Below are positions 8,356 to 17,993 of a stretch of 39,883 nucleotides of DNA, piece after piece. The first letter of the stretch is position 1. Each line of letters begins with the position of its first letter. This DNA is from Acholeplasmataceae bacterium. GTDB lineage: Bacteria; Bacillota_I; Bacilli_A; Acholeplasmatales; UBA5453. Under the pieces are notes generated by a model, which was given only the letters and a program-made list of their open reading frames with translations, was not told the origin of the DNA and made no database searches. The translations under genes and the position numbers were made by a program. The stretch covers positions 1-39,883 of the forward strand of contig JAAYKO010000061.1 of assembly GCA_012522345.1 (NCBI GenBank), written 5' to 3'.

Positions 8356-8968
8356 TTTAAAGTTAAATGTTGAAAAATTAAAACAAGAAATAAAAGATTA
8401 TCCAGTAACTGTTGTCTGTGCTTCAAAATATTTAACAGTTGAACAGATGAGAAAGCTCTACGACTTGGGAATTCATCATTTTGGGGAAAATCGAGCAGAT
8501 GAGCTGTTAAAGAAACAACAACAATTAACTGATTTAGCTATAAAATGGCATTTTATTGGTTCTTTACAGTCAAATAAAGTAAAATCAATTATCAATAGAA
8601 TCGATTATCTACATTCTCTTGATCGGCTTAAATTAGTTAAAACTATTGAAAAATATCGAATCGAACCACTTTCATGTTTTGTTCAGCTAAATTTTACAAA
8701 AGAAATAACTAAATCTGGTTTAGATGAACGATATTTAGAAGATTTTTTAAAAAAAGTGAAAAACTATGATAAAATTAACTTAATCGGATTAATGGCGATG
8801 GGTAAGTTAGGCAATCACCAAGAGACCGACTACATTTTTAAACGAGTTAAATTGCTAGCGAAATACTATGATTTAAAAGAGCTTTCCATCGGAATGAGCG
8901 ACGATTATTTAATCGCTTTAGAAAATGGCGCAACATTTATTAGAATCGGAAGAGTTTTTGTTAAGTAA
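8348..8968 (+). CDS. YggS-family pyridoxal 5'-phosphate homeostasis protein
   Basis: VVCASKYLTVEQMRKLYDLGIHHFGENRADELLKK, WHFIGSLQSNKVKSI, LSIGMSDDYLIALENGATFIRIGR. Start 8348 (track 8321 overlaps ychF). Confidence 0.93.
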   Translation: MSNLKLNVEKLKQEIKDYPVTVVCASKYLTVEQMRKLYDLGIHHFGENRADELLKKQQQLTDLAIKWHFIGSLQSNKVKSIINRIDYLHSLDRLKLVKTIEKYRIEPLSCFVQLNFTKEITKSGLDERYLEDFLKKVKNYDKINLIGLMAMGKLGNHQETDYIFKRVKLLAKYYDLKELSIGMSDDYLIALENGATFIRIGRVFVK

Positions 8969-8983
8969 AGGAGGACATCTGTT

Positions 8984-9328
8984 TTGTTTAGAAAAAGAAA
9001 AAAAGAAGCCCAAGCTGAGCTTCCGCGCTATCAAGATTTTAGTGTGCAAACAGCATTTGATCGGATTATATTTGAAGATTTAGTAACTGATGAAGATGCT
9101 TATATAGTTGAATTAGCTCGCGAGCTTTTAGATGGCAGTCCGCTTGTTATTAATTTCGAACAACTCGGTGTTGATGAAGCTAATAAAGTTGTCGCATTTT
9201 TATCAGGAGTTATTTATGCTTGTGATGGGCAAGTTGAAAAAATTAACTCAAGAGTATTTTTATTTGCTCGCAATCAAGAGTTTAAAGACGGCACGTTAAA
9301 AAAGTTTGTTGAGGAGTATCAAGAGTAG
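8984..9328 (+). CDS. sepF: SepF-like cell division protein (YlmF family)
   Basis: 114 aa with SepF core pattern (ELLDGSPLVINFEQLGVDEANKVVAFLSGVIYACDGQVEKINSRVFLFA); TTG start after aaaggagg. Confidence 0.85.
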   Translation: MFRKRKKEAQAELPRYQDFSVQTAFDRIIFEDLVTDEDAYIVELARELLDGSPLVINFEQLGVDEANKVVAFLSGVIYACDGQVEKINSRVFLFARNQEFKDGTLKKFVEEYQE

Positions 9329-9384
9329 AGTCATTATTATATACAATATAGTGAGTTTATGCTATAATAATCAAGTAAAGAAAC

Positions 9385-9585
9385 TAAATAATTGCGATGA
9401 TTTGGACACGTTAAGTGGATTAACTTTATTAACAGCGAGTTAGGGATGGTGTAAGCCTAATATAAAGCCTCATTTAATATCACCAAGGAGTAATATTAAA
9501 TAATAATTGAGTGCCGTATTTATACGGAACTAAGGTGGTACCGCGAACAATTCGCCCTTAGATTTTTGTCTAAGGGTTTTATTTT
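9385..9585 (+). ncRNA. T-box leader of ileS, with intrinsic terminator
   Basis: T-box AAGGTGGTACCGCG at 9532-9545; preceding CCGTATTTATACGG hairpin; terminator CCCTTAG-atttttgt-CTAAGGG-TTTTATTTT (9555-9585); candidate Ile specifier ATC at 9479-9481. Confidence 0.93.
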
Positions 9586-9601
9586 AGAGAGGAAGAGATA
9601 T

Positions 9602-12295
9602 ATGGACTATAAAGACACGTTACTGCTCCCGAAAACTAATTTTCCAATGCGGGGCAATCTCGGCAAAAGAGAGGAAGAATTTAAAAAACGTTGGGAAGAA
9701 ATTAAACTTTATGAAAAATCATTAAAACTCAATCAAAACAATCCTTCGTTTGTTTTGCATGATGGTCCGCCTTATGCAAATGGCCCAATTCATATCGGTC
9801 ATGCTTTAAACAAGTTGATTAAGGATTTTATTGTGCGCTATAAAACTTTACAAGGCTTTTATTCCCCTTATATTCCGGGTTGGGATACTCATGGTCTGCC
9901 AATCGAGTCAGCTTTGCAGAAAAAGGGAATTAGCCACAAAAACATGAGTATAATTGAGTTTCGTAAACAATGTGAAATCTATGCGCTTGAGCAAGTCGAA
10001 ATTCAAAAAGAACAATTCAAAAGATTAGGAATTTTAGGTGAGTGGGATAACCCTTATATTACTTTAAAGCCTCAGTATGAAGCAGACCAATTACGGGTTT
10101 TCGCGACAATGGTTGACAAAGGTTTAATTTATAAAGGTTTGAGACCTGTTTATTGGTCGCCATCAAGTGAATCTGCTTTAGCAGAAGCAGAAATTATTTA
10201 TCAAGATGTTAAATCACCTTCAGTTTATGCTGCTTTTGAAGTTGTTAGCGGAAAATTTGCTGGAGAAAAACTAATTATTTGGACTACAACCCCGTGGACA
10301 CTTCCAGCTAACCTTGCAATTAGTGTCCATCCAAACTTGGAATATGTTTCTGTAAAAACCGCTGAAGCAACGTATATTGTCGCGAAATCACTTTATAAGC
10401 AAGTAATGGAGCGATTAAACATTAAAGATTATCGCGTTGTAGCAGTTTATTCTGGAGAGGAGTTAGAAAACACTTTATATAATCATCCGCTTAACGATAA
10501 AACACTGCCAGTAATTTTAGGTGAACATGTCAGTGCTGATGATGGAACAGGTTTAGTCCATACCGCTCCTGGTCATGGTGAAGATGACTTTATTGTCGGA
10601 AAAAGATATAATCTTGATGTTTTAGTTCCAATCGATGAAAAAGGTTATTTTACTGCTGAAGCAGGAAAATATGAAGGTTTGTTTTATCAAAAAGCCAACA
10701 CTGTTATTGTTGAAGATTTAAAAGCTTTGGATGCCCTTTTAGATCTTTCATTTATTGAACATAGTTATCCGCATGACTGGCGAACAAGAAAACCAATTAT
10801 CTTTCGAGCTACTCCACAATGGTTTGCTTCAATAGAACCAATTAGAACTCAACTTTTAGCTGAAATAGAAAAAACAGAGTGGGTTCAAAGTTGGGGAAAA
10901 CTTAGAATTCATAATATGATTGTTGATCGCGGTGATTGGTGTATCAGTAGACAGCGTTTTTGGGGAGTGCCAATTCCTGTCTTTTATGCTGAGAATGATG
11001 AAGCGATTATCGATGGCGATTTAATTCGTCATGTGGCGGATATCTTTGCAGAAAAGGGGTCCAATTCATGGTTTGAGCTTGATAGTAAAGAGCTTTTGCC
11101 AAAAGGCTATACCCATCCAGGGAGCCCTAATGGTATCTTTAGAAAAGAAACAGATATTATGGATGTCTGGTTTGATTCTGGTACAAGCCACTCAATTTTA
11201 AAACACTACAACATCAATTATCCAGCTGATATTTACTCAGAAGGCTCAGACCAATATCGAGGTTGGTTTAACTCGAGTTTGACAACTGGTGTTGCTGCTA
11301 CCGGCAAAGCCCCTTATAAAATAGTTAATTCTCATGGTTTTGTTTTAGATGAAAAAAACCGAGCGATGAGTAAATCAATGGGTAACGCAATCGATCCGCA
11401 ACAATTAGTACGTCAAAGCGGAGCGGATATCCTAAGGTTATGGGTCTCCAGTGTTGACTATTCAAGTGATGTGAAAATAGGTCCTGAAACAATTAGACTT
11501 GCTACTGAGACTTACCGTAAAATTAGAAATACATTTAGATATATGCTAGCAAATCTCTTTGATTTTGATCCCCAGACAAATCTAATCGATTATACTGATT
11601 TAAATAAAATGGATCAAGTGATGCTAATTAAACTTGAGCAGTTAAAAGAAGAGGCCTTTAAACACTATGACCACTATAGATTTGATTTAGTTAATCGCTT
11701 GATAACAAATTATGTGATCAATGACTTATCAGCATATTATCTGGATTATTCAAAAGATATTTTATATGTCGAAGGAAAAAACAGTTTTAAGCGTCGAAGC
11801 GCCCAAAGTGTTATTTATTATCATTTGTTAGAGCTTTTACTCTTACTAAATCCAATTATTCCTTTTACGACAAGTGAAGCTTATTGGGAACTACCATTTT
11901 TGCGTGAAGAAGATATCTTTTTAGAGCGTTTTAGCAAGCCGAAAGAAAATTTAGATAATAATCTTTTAAATTATTTTAAAGATTTTACAACTTTAAGAAA
12001 TGCAGTTTTAATCGAACTTGAAAAACTTCGCAAAGAAAGTGTTATCGGCAAATCTTTAGAAGCAGACCTTGTAATAAAAGCGCCTCAAAAGATCAAAGAT
12101 GCGATTGATAAACTAGAAGTCAATTTAAGACAAGTATTGATGGTCGCTCACGCTAAAGTTGAAGTAGACGAAACCCTAAGTGTCAGTGCAACATTGGCAA
12201 AAGGCTTTAAATGTGAAAGATGCTGGAATATCGTTGATGAGGTCGATGAAAATAATCTCTGCAAACGGTGCCAGGAAGTATTAAAGGGAATGTAA
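9602..12295 (+). CDS. ileS: Isoleucyl-tRNA synthetase
   Basis: PPYANGPIHIGHALNK (HIGH), RGWFNSSL, KNRAMSKSMGN (KMSKS), C-terminal zinc motif CERCWN..CKRC. Start 9602; the track start 9566 lies in the T-box terminator. Confidence 0.97.
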   Translation: MDYKDTLLLPKTNFPMRGNLGKREEEFKKRWEEIKLYEKSLKLNQNNPSFVLHDGPPYANGPIHIGHALNKLIKDFIVRYKTLQGFYSPYIPGWDTHGLPIESALQKKGISHKNMSIIEFRKQCEIYALEQVEIQKEQFKRLGILGEWDNPYITLKPQYEADQLRVFATMVDKGLIYKGLRPVYWSPSSESALAEAEIIYQDVKSPSVYAAFEVVSGKFAGEKLIIWTTTPWTLPANLAISVHPNLEYVSVKTAEATYIVAKSLYKQVMERLNIKDYRVVAVYSGEELENTLYNHPLNDKTLPVILGEHVSADDGTGLVHTAPGHGEDDFIVGKRYNLDVLVPIDEKGYFTAEAGKYEGLFYQKANTVIVEDLKALDALLDLSFIEHSYPHDWRTRKPIIFRATPQWFASIEPIRTQLLAEIEKTEWVQSWGKLRIHNMIVDRGDWCISRQRFWGVPIPVFYAENDEAIIDGDLIRHVADIFAEKGSNSWFELDSKELLPKGYTHPGSPNGIFRKETDIMDVWFDSGTSHSILKHYNINYPADIYSEGSDQYRGWFNSSLTTGVAATGKAPYKIVNSHGFVLDEKNRAMSKSMGNAIDPQQLVRQSGADILRLWVSSVDYSSDVKIGPETIRLATETYRKIRNTFRYMLANLFDFDPQTNLIDYTDLNKMDQVMLIKLEQLKEEAFKHYDHYRFDLVNRLITNYVINDLSAYYLDYSKDILYVEGKNSFKRRSAQSVIYYHLLELLLLLNPIIPFTTSEAYWELPFLREEDIFLERFSKPKENLDNNLLNYFKDFTTLRNAVLIELEKLRKESVIGKSLEADLVIKAPQKIKDAIDKLEVNLRQVLMVAHAKVEVDETLSVSATLAKGFKCERCWNIVDEVDENNLCKRCQEVLKGM

Positions 12296-13066
12296 ATGAA
12301 CATTTTAATAATTAATGATGATGGAATTAAAGCGCAAGGTCTAGAAATTTTGGTCGACCAAATGCGCAGTTTAGGCAATATTTATATTTTTGCTCCTGAG
12401 CATCATCAAAGTGGCAAATCGCAATCACTAACAATTAGGAAAGCCTTGAAAGTTAAAAATTATCGCAATCTTTATGGCAGTAAACAGGCTTACTCTGCAG
12501 CTGGAACACCTGCTGATTGTGTCCGTTTGGCGCTTCATATATTTAGAGATATCAAATTTGATTTTATGGTCTCTGGTATTAATAGAGGAGCCAATCTCGG
12601 TGCTGATGTGCTTCATTCAGGTACAGTTGGAGCAGCTAGCGCTGCAGCCAGCTTAGGAGTTCCTGCTGTTGCGGTCTCAAGTAATTATTTAAATTTTTCA
12701 ATGGCAAAGAAGTATACGACAAAAATTATTAAACACTTGTTTGAAAGAAACATAATCTCAAATGAATATGTTATTAATATTAATTTTCCTCACCATAAAT
12801 TTATTGAACCACAAGGAATTAGTTTTACTACTCAAGGTTTACATAAACATAAACCAGTCTTTAAACAGGTAGGCAGAAACAAATACTATGCTCTTTATGA
12901 ACTTTATGATTTAAAAGAAACAGAGGATAGCGATGTTTATTGTTATCAAAATGGGATAATTTCCTTAACGCCTATTTTTGAAGACCGCTCTAAAAAGTCT
13001 TTTTTAAGCGAACTTGAAGATAAAACACAATTGAATGAAATTGTTTTTTATGATAAAATCAAATAA
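12296..13066 (+). CDS. surE: 5'-nucleotidase SurE
   Basis: MNILIINDDGIKAQGLEIL, FAPEHHQSGKSQSLT, VSGINRGANLGADVLHSGTVGAASAA. Confidence 0.96.
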   Translation: MNILIINDDGIKAQGLEILVDQMRSLGNIYIFAPEHHQSGKSQSLTIRKALKVKNYRNLYGSKQAYSAAGTPADCVRLALHIFRDIKFDFMVSGINRGANLGADVLHSGTVGAASAAASLGVPAVAVSSNYLNFSMAKKYTTKIIKHLFERNIISNEYVININFPHHKFIEPQGISFTTQGLHKHKPVFKQVGRNKYYALYELYDLKETEDSDVYCYQNGIISLTPIFEDRSKKSFLSELEDKTQLNEIVFYDKIK

Positions 13067-13080
13067 ATAGGGGAAAAGAT

Positions 13081-13947
13081 ATGAATAATTTTATTTTGCA
13101 CTTTTTTAAAGCTAAAACACGCCAATTTGATTATGAAAAACTGCTTTCCTTTTTTGATGAGATTCCAGAGACTGAAGTTGAAGAAGCAACGGAAGATTCT
13201 ACTGAATTGAGAATTTTATATCGCAATCCTGTTTTGAAAAGCGAAGCTAACTTTGTGATTTCTCGAAAATCGACAGTTCGAGAAATTCATAAATTAGATC
13301 CGCAATACTTAGATGTAAATTTTCGCTTAGAAGTTCCGCTTAGAACACCGAACTTCAACGCAAAGTTTATTTTTAAAATTGCCCGAGATTTAGCAGAAGA
13401 ATTTGAATTTGCAGTTTTTAACTCACTATTTGAAGACGTGCTTAATTTCCGCATGGAAGTTGTTGAGCGCGTTTTTGAATTGACTAAGGAACATTATAAA
13501 GAAAAGCATGGCTACAAATTTGAAAATGTCTATTTTTATCCCGAAGAAGAATTAAATGATTGCTTAAAATATGTCAATGAACAATATGATCTTCAACGCT
13601 ACTATAAGGAACAAAACGTTTATGTTCCTAATTATTATATTGTAGTCGATGAAAGCAAGAAAGTTTATTTCGCAATTGAATGGGAAGAAAACAAAAGAAC
13701 GGTTTTCCCGCCCCATATTAAATATATTTATTATCATACAGGATTTCAAACAGTTATCCTCCCCTACGATGAGGTGATGGCAAAGATAGAAAAATTTACG
13801 ACAAATGTCCCAGGATTTATCCAAAATACAAAAGTTATAGCGAAAAAGCAACATAACAGAGTTAGCAAAGCAATTAGGAGGACTAAATTTAGTCAAGTTG
13901 AAAAGACCTTAATCAGAATTGATTTAAGTCAAATTATAGATTTTTGA
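13081..13947 (+). CDS. Hypothetical protein, 288 aa
   Basis: Intact ORF with RBS (gggg) between surE and deoC on the same strand; no family recognised. Confidence 0.8.
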   Translation: MNNFILHFFKAKTRQFDYEKLLSFFDEIPETEVEEATEDSTELRILYRNPVLKSEANFVISRKSTVREIHKLDPQYLDVNFRLEVPLRTPNFNAKFIFKIARDLAEEFEFAVFNSLFEDVLNFRMEVVERVFELTKEHYKEKHGYKFENVYFYPEEELNDCLKYVNEQYDLQRYYKEQNVYVPNYYIVVDESKKVYFAIEWEENKRTVFPPHIKYIYYHTGFQTVILPYDEVMAKIEKFTTNVPGFIQNTKVIAKKQHNRVSKAIRRTKFSQVEKTLIRIDLSQIIDF

Positions 13948-13963
13948 AAAGGGGGATTTAATA

Positions 13964-14641
13964 ATGAATTTAAATAGATTAATTGATCACACAAAACTCG
14001 GTCCCAAAGTGAGCAAACAACAAATAGATCAACTCATAGAAGAGGCAAAGAAACATAATTTTAAAAGTATTTGTGTTGATCCAATATATGTTTCGTATGC
14101 CAAAAAGGCATTAAAAGGTAGCACAGTATTAGTTTGCACAGTTGTCGGATTTCCCGCAGGAACTCATTTGAAAAGTGTTAAAGTGTTTGAGACAGAACAA
14201 GCAATTAAAGATGGTGCTGATGAAATAGATATGGTCATCAATCAAAATGCTTTAATCAATGGCGATCAAGATTTAGTTTACGAAGAGATTAAAGCGGTTA
14301 AAGAGGCTTGCGGCAATCGGGTTTTAAAAGTTATTATTGAAACCGCTAATTTAACCGATGACCAAAAAGAAATAGCCTGTAACTTAGCAGTAAAGGCGAA
14401 AGCTGATTATGTTAAAACTTCAACAGGTTTTTCTGGCGGCGGAGCAACGATTGAAGACGTTAAATTAATGCGTCAGACTGTTGGTTCAAAGCTTGGAGTT
14501 AAAGCAAGTGGTGGAATTGGCACTTATGAAAAAGCTAAAGAAATGATTGATGCTGGAGCAACAAGAATTGGGGCTTCTAAAGGCGTCGCAATAGTCCAAA
14601 AAACAGAGGAGAAGAAAAATGATACCGACACCACATATTAG
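13964..14641 (+). CDS. deoC: Deoxyribose-phosphate aldolase
   Basis: LNRLIDHTKLGPKVSK, VCTVVGFPAGTHL, ADEIDMVINQNAL, YVKTSTGFSGGGATIEDVKLM, KASGGIGTYEKA. Confidence 0.97.
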   Translation: MNLNRLIDHTKLGPKVSKQQIDQLIEEAKKHNFKSICVDPIYVSYAKKALKGSTVLVCTVVGFPAGTHLKSVKVFETEQAIKDGADEIDMVINQNALINGDQDLVYEEIKAVKEACGNRVLKVIIETANLTDDQKEIACNLAVKAKADYVKTSTGFSGGGATIEDVKLMRQTVGSKLGVKASGGIGTYEKAKEMIDAGATRIGASKGVAIVQKTEEKKNDTDTTY

Positions 14642-15329
14642 TTTGACTGACAAATCACTAATTGCGAAAACAGTTTTAATGCCAGGCGATCCACTTCGTG
14701 CTAAACATATTGCAGAGACTTACCTTACTGATCTTGTAAAATTTAATGATACGAGAAACATGTTTGGTTATACTGGATTTTATAAGGGAAAAAAAGTCTC
14801 CGTGATGGGAAGCGGAATGGGGATGCCCTCGATTGGAATTTATTCGTATGAACTTTTTAAATTTTATGATGTTGAAAAAATTATTCGTGTTGGTTCATCT
14901 GGTGCCTATACAGACAAATTAGATCTTTATGATGTGGTTTTGGCTGTTGATGCTTACAGTGAATCAACTTTTGCTGAAGTTTTAGGTTTAGGCAAGACCA
15001 AGCGACTTAAAGCTGATGAAAAGCTTAATCAAGAACTTGAGAAGGCGGCTTTAAAACTTGGCGTTCCGCTTCACAAAGGAACGATTCATTCAAGCGATGT
15101 GTTTTATCATCCGCAAGGCTCTGTTCATGAAAAAATGTATCAAGAACATGGTTGTCTCTGCGTTGAGATGGAAGCTTTTGCTTTATTTGCTAATGCTCAA
15201 GTTTTAAATAAACAAGCTGCCTGCATTTTAACTATTTCAGATTCACTTGTGACCCATGAAGTTACATCTGCAAAAGAAAGACAAAAATCATTTACAAAAA
15301 TGATGGAAGTAGCTTTAGAGGTCATCTGA
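14619..15329 (+). CDS. deoD: Purine-nucleoside phosphorylase, DeoD type
   Basis: TPHISLTDKSLIAKTVLMPGDPLRAKHIAETYL, GSGMGMPSIGIYSYELF, CVEMEAFALF. Overlaps the deoC 3' end. Confidence 0.96.
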   Translation: MIPTPHISLTDKSLIAKTVLMPGDPLRAKHIAETYLTDLVKFNDTRNMFGYTGFYKGKKVSVMGSGMGMPSIGIYSYELFKFYDVEKIIRVGSSGAYTDKLDLYDVVLAVDAYSESTFAEVLGLGKTKRLKADEKLNQELEKAALKLGVPLHKGTIHSSDVFYHPQGSVHEKMYQEHGCLCVEMEAFALFANAQVLNKQAACILTISDSLVTHEVTSAKERQKSFTKMMEVALEVI

Positions 15330-16540
15330 TGATAATTCATAATACTAATAAGTTTAAAACAATTCGTGTTTCAATTTATTTTAAAGAAGAAATTAAAAAG
15401 GAAAACATTGGGCTTCGAGCAATTTTGCCAAATTTAATGATTAGTTCAACACCAACTTATAAAACAAGAAAAGCATTAACTTTGGCCCTTGAAAATTTAT
15501 ATGGAGCAACAATAGACGCTAAAACAACTAAGCAAGGAAAACTCTCAGTTATGGAGTTTTCTTTAGAGTTTATTAACCCCGCGTTTACTACCCTTGCGAC
15601 ATTTAATGAGGCTTTGACACTTTTACATGAAATTATTTATGGTCATCCTAACTTACCTAAAAAAGAGTTTGAAATTGAAAAACGGCTTTTAATTGAAAAG
15701 ATTAAAGCTTATGAAAACGATAAAACAACTTTTGCCCTTGGTAGGATGTTTGAAGAGATGTTTAAAGAGGAGCGTTATGGCTTGAGAGTTAATGGCAAGA
15801 TTGAAGATGTTGAACCGCTAACTTACCAAAATGTTAACAGTTATTATAAAAAATCAATTGCTAGTAATGATTGTGACGTTTTATTATCTGGCGATCTCAG
15901 TCCAGAAATTATTAAGCTCGTTGAAAATCATTTTAAAGGGCGCAGCAACAAACAATTAAATTCAATAGATTTTGAGACAAAGCTTGTAGAAACAGTTAAA
16001 AATATTTCTGAATACGATAAAATTAGCCAAACAAAATTAAATATTGGTTATCGTTTTCCTGTTTTATTTAGTGATCAAGATTATTACACAGCAGTCCTTT
16101 TTAATACTACTTTAGGTGGGGCAGTTCATTCGCGTTTATTTACTAATGTCCGGGAAAAACATTCGCTTTGTTACTATATTGCATCGAGATACGATGCTAA
16201 TAAAGGAATTAGTTATATTTATTCTGGTGTTGACAAAGACAGGGTGGATTTGGCTCTAAAAGTAATCAATGAACAAATTGCTGATTTAAAAGAAAATATT
16301 GTGACTGAAGAAGAACTAAACTTATCTAAAAAAAGTATTATTAACCGTTTAAAAGAGCTTGAAGACAATCAGCGATTTGCAGTTAATAATCTATATCAAC
16401 AGGTGTTAAGTGATGAAATAATCTCTTTAGAAGAGCGGATTTTACTAATTAATCAAGTTAAACCTGAAGAGGTGTTAAAGGTTGCAAAAAAACTTGAAGA
16501 AGATACAGTCTATTTACTTTGGCCGGAGGAAAAACAATGA
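15329..16540 (+). CDS. M16 family peptidase-like protein, inactive-type (YfmF-like)
   Basis: M16 fold pattern (NTTLGGAVHSRLFTNVREKHSLCYYIASRYD) but no HXXEH motif; starts at the deoD stop (TGATG). Confidence 0.88.
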   Translation: MIIHNTNKFKTIRVSIYFKEEIKKENIGLRAILPNLMISSTPTYKTRKALTLALENLYGATIDAKTTKQGKLSVMEFSLEFINPAFTTLATFNEALTLLHEIIYGHPNLPKKEFEIEKRLLIEKIKAYENDKTTFALGRMFEEMFKEERYGLRVNGKIEDVEPLTYQNVNSYYKKSIASNDCDVLLSGDLSPEIIKLVENHFKGRSNKQLNSIDFETKLVETVKNISEYDKISQTKLNIGYRFPVLFSDQDYYTAVLFNTTLGGAVHSRLFTNVREKHSLCYYIASRYDANKGISYIYSGVDKDRVDLALKVINEQIADLKENIVTEEELNLSKKSIINRLKELEDNQRFAVNNLYQQVLSDEIISLEERILLINQVKPEEVLKVAKKLEEDTVYLLWPEEKQ

Positions 16541-17823
16541 AACATACCTATTATAAAAAATTTAATGAACACCTCTATTACCAAAAATTAGATAATGGTT
16601 TAGATGTTTATTTAGTCCCTAAACCAGAGTATCATAAAGTGTTTGCGACTTTTACAACTAACTATGGCGCGATCGATTTATCATTTATTCCTCACGGCAG
16701 TGAGAGAAAGGTTACACAACCAGCGGGGATTGCTCATTTTTTAGAACATAAAATGTTTGCGATGCCAGATAAGACTGATGCTTTTGAAACACTCAGTAAT
16801 TTTGGTGTTAGCGCCAACGCATTTACCAGTATGGATAAAACAAGTTATTTATTTAGTGGGACAGAAAACATTAAAGAGGCAGTAAACTATTTACTTGATT
16901 ATGTTCAAACACCTTATTTTACTAAAAGTAGTGTTATTAAAGAACAAGGCATTATTGCGGAAGAACTTTTAATGTATTTAGATAATCCTCCACGAAGGAT
17001 TAGAAGTGGACTACTGAGAAACCTCTACAAAAAACATCCAATTAGAATTGAAGGAATTGGTACGATGGATTCGATTTATAAAATTACACCTCACCGACTC
17101 TATCAAGCCTACAATAGCTTTTATCATCCTTCAAATATGAATTTTATTTTAACGGGAAACTTTGATCAAGAAGAGATGTTTGAATTAATCAAAGCTAATC
17201 AAGCGAGCAAAAATTACGAAATTCAAAAACCAGTTGAAAAAATCTTCCCCAAAGAACAGCTTAAAGTGGCTAATTCCGAAGAGACAATCGAAATGTCAAT
17301 TGGAATGCCTTATGTTGGCGTTGGAGTTAAATTACCGCCCAAAGGAGATTTAAAAGAACAATATCGAACTTCGCTTGTTTTACAAATTTTGCTTGATTTA
17401 TATTTATCAAACAGCAGTGATGATATTCAAAAACTACTTAAAGCAGGAATTATTAATCAAAGCTTTTCTTATTATCCGCTTGTTGTACCTAACATTAAAG
17501 CGATAATCATCTCTTCAATGACGGCTAATCCAGAAGCATTTAAAACTGAAATCAGTAAACTTCTTGTCAATCTTAAACGTCGAAAAATAAGTGAAACTGA
17601 ATTTGAAATTTATAAAAAAAGCTATTATGGCAGTTTTATTAGAAGTTTAAATTCATTAGAAAATATTAGTTTTGGACTCATCAACACAATCCCTTATGGA
17701 ATAAACCTTTTTGAGATTCCAGAATTAATTCAAACAATTGAAATAGCTGATTTAGTCGAACAAGCAAAAGAGATTAAAAGAGACCGAATAGCGACTTTTA
17801 CGATTATGCCAAAAAAAGTCTAA
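16537..17823 (+). CDS. M16 family zinc peptidase (YfmH-like)
   Basis: GIAHFLEHKMF (HXXEH), downstream acidic region EQGIIAEELLMYLDNPPRRI; ATGA overlap with the preceding gene, so start is 16537 rather than 16519. Confidence 0.92.
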   Translation: MKHTYYKKFNEHLYYQKLDNGLDVYLVPKPEYHKVFATFTTNYGAIDLSFIPHGSERKVTQPAGIAHFLEHKMFAMPDKTDAFETLSNFGVSANAFTSMDKTSYLFSGTENIKEAVNYLLDYVQTPYFTKSSVIKEQGIIAEELLMYLDNPPRRIRSGLLRNLYKKHPIRIEGIGTMDSIYKITPHRLYQAYNSFYHPSNMNFILTGNFDQEEMFELIKANQASKNYEIQKPVEKIFPKEQLKVANSEETIEMSIGMPYVGVGVKLPPKGDLKEQYRTSLVLQILLDLYLSNSSDDIQKLLKAGIINQSFSYYPLVVPNIKAIIISSMTANPEAFKTEISKLLVNLKRRKISETEFEIYKKSYYGSFIRSLNSLENISFGLINTIPYGINLFEIPELIQTIEIADLVEQAKEIKRDRIATFTIMPKKV

Positions 17824-17867
17824 AACAGTTAAATTTTAGAAAAAATAAAATAAATAAACAATCAAGA

Positions 17868-17900
17868 AAAAGAACTATGACTAAAATAGTTCTTTTTTTA
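17868..17900 (+). terminator. Intrinsic terminator after the M16 pair
   Basis: AAAGAACTAT-gactaaa-ATAGTTCTTTTTTT. Confidence 0.88.
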
Positions 17901-17945
17901 TATAAAATCTTGCAAAAGGCCTCAAAACGGCTTTGTTCGGCGATT

Positions 17946-17973
17946 TTGAATATCTGGGAGAACAAGTTATAAT
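17946..17973 (+). promoter_or_regulatory. Promoter of ssb
   Basis: TTGAAT, 16-nt spacer, TATAAT. Confidence 0.55.
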
Positions 17974-17993
17974 GGCTTTAAAAAGGAGGAACT

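Noticed and set aside
12474-12656. Plus-strand 60-aa ORF inside surE in another frame
   Set aside because: Out-of-frame shadow ORF fully contained in a conserved CDS.
13564-13896. 110-aa minus-strand ORF opposite the orphan protein
   Set aside because: The plus-strand ORF is longer, has an RBS and is co-directional with its neighbours; the minus ORF is Phe/Ile/Cys-rich, typical of antisense of AT-rich coding sequence.
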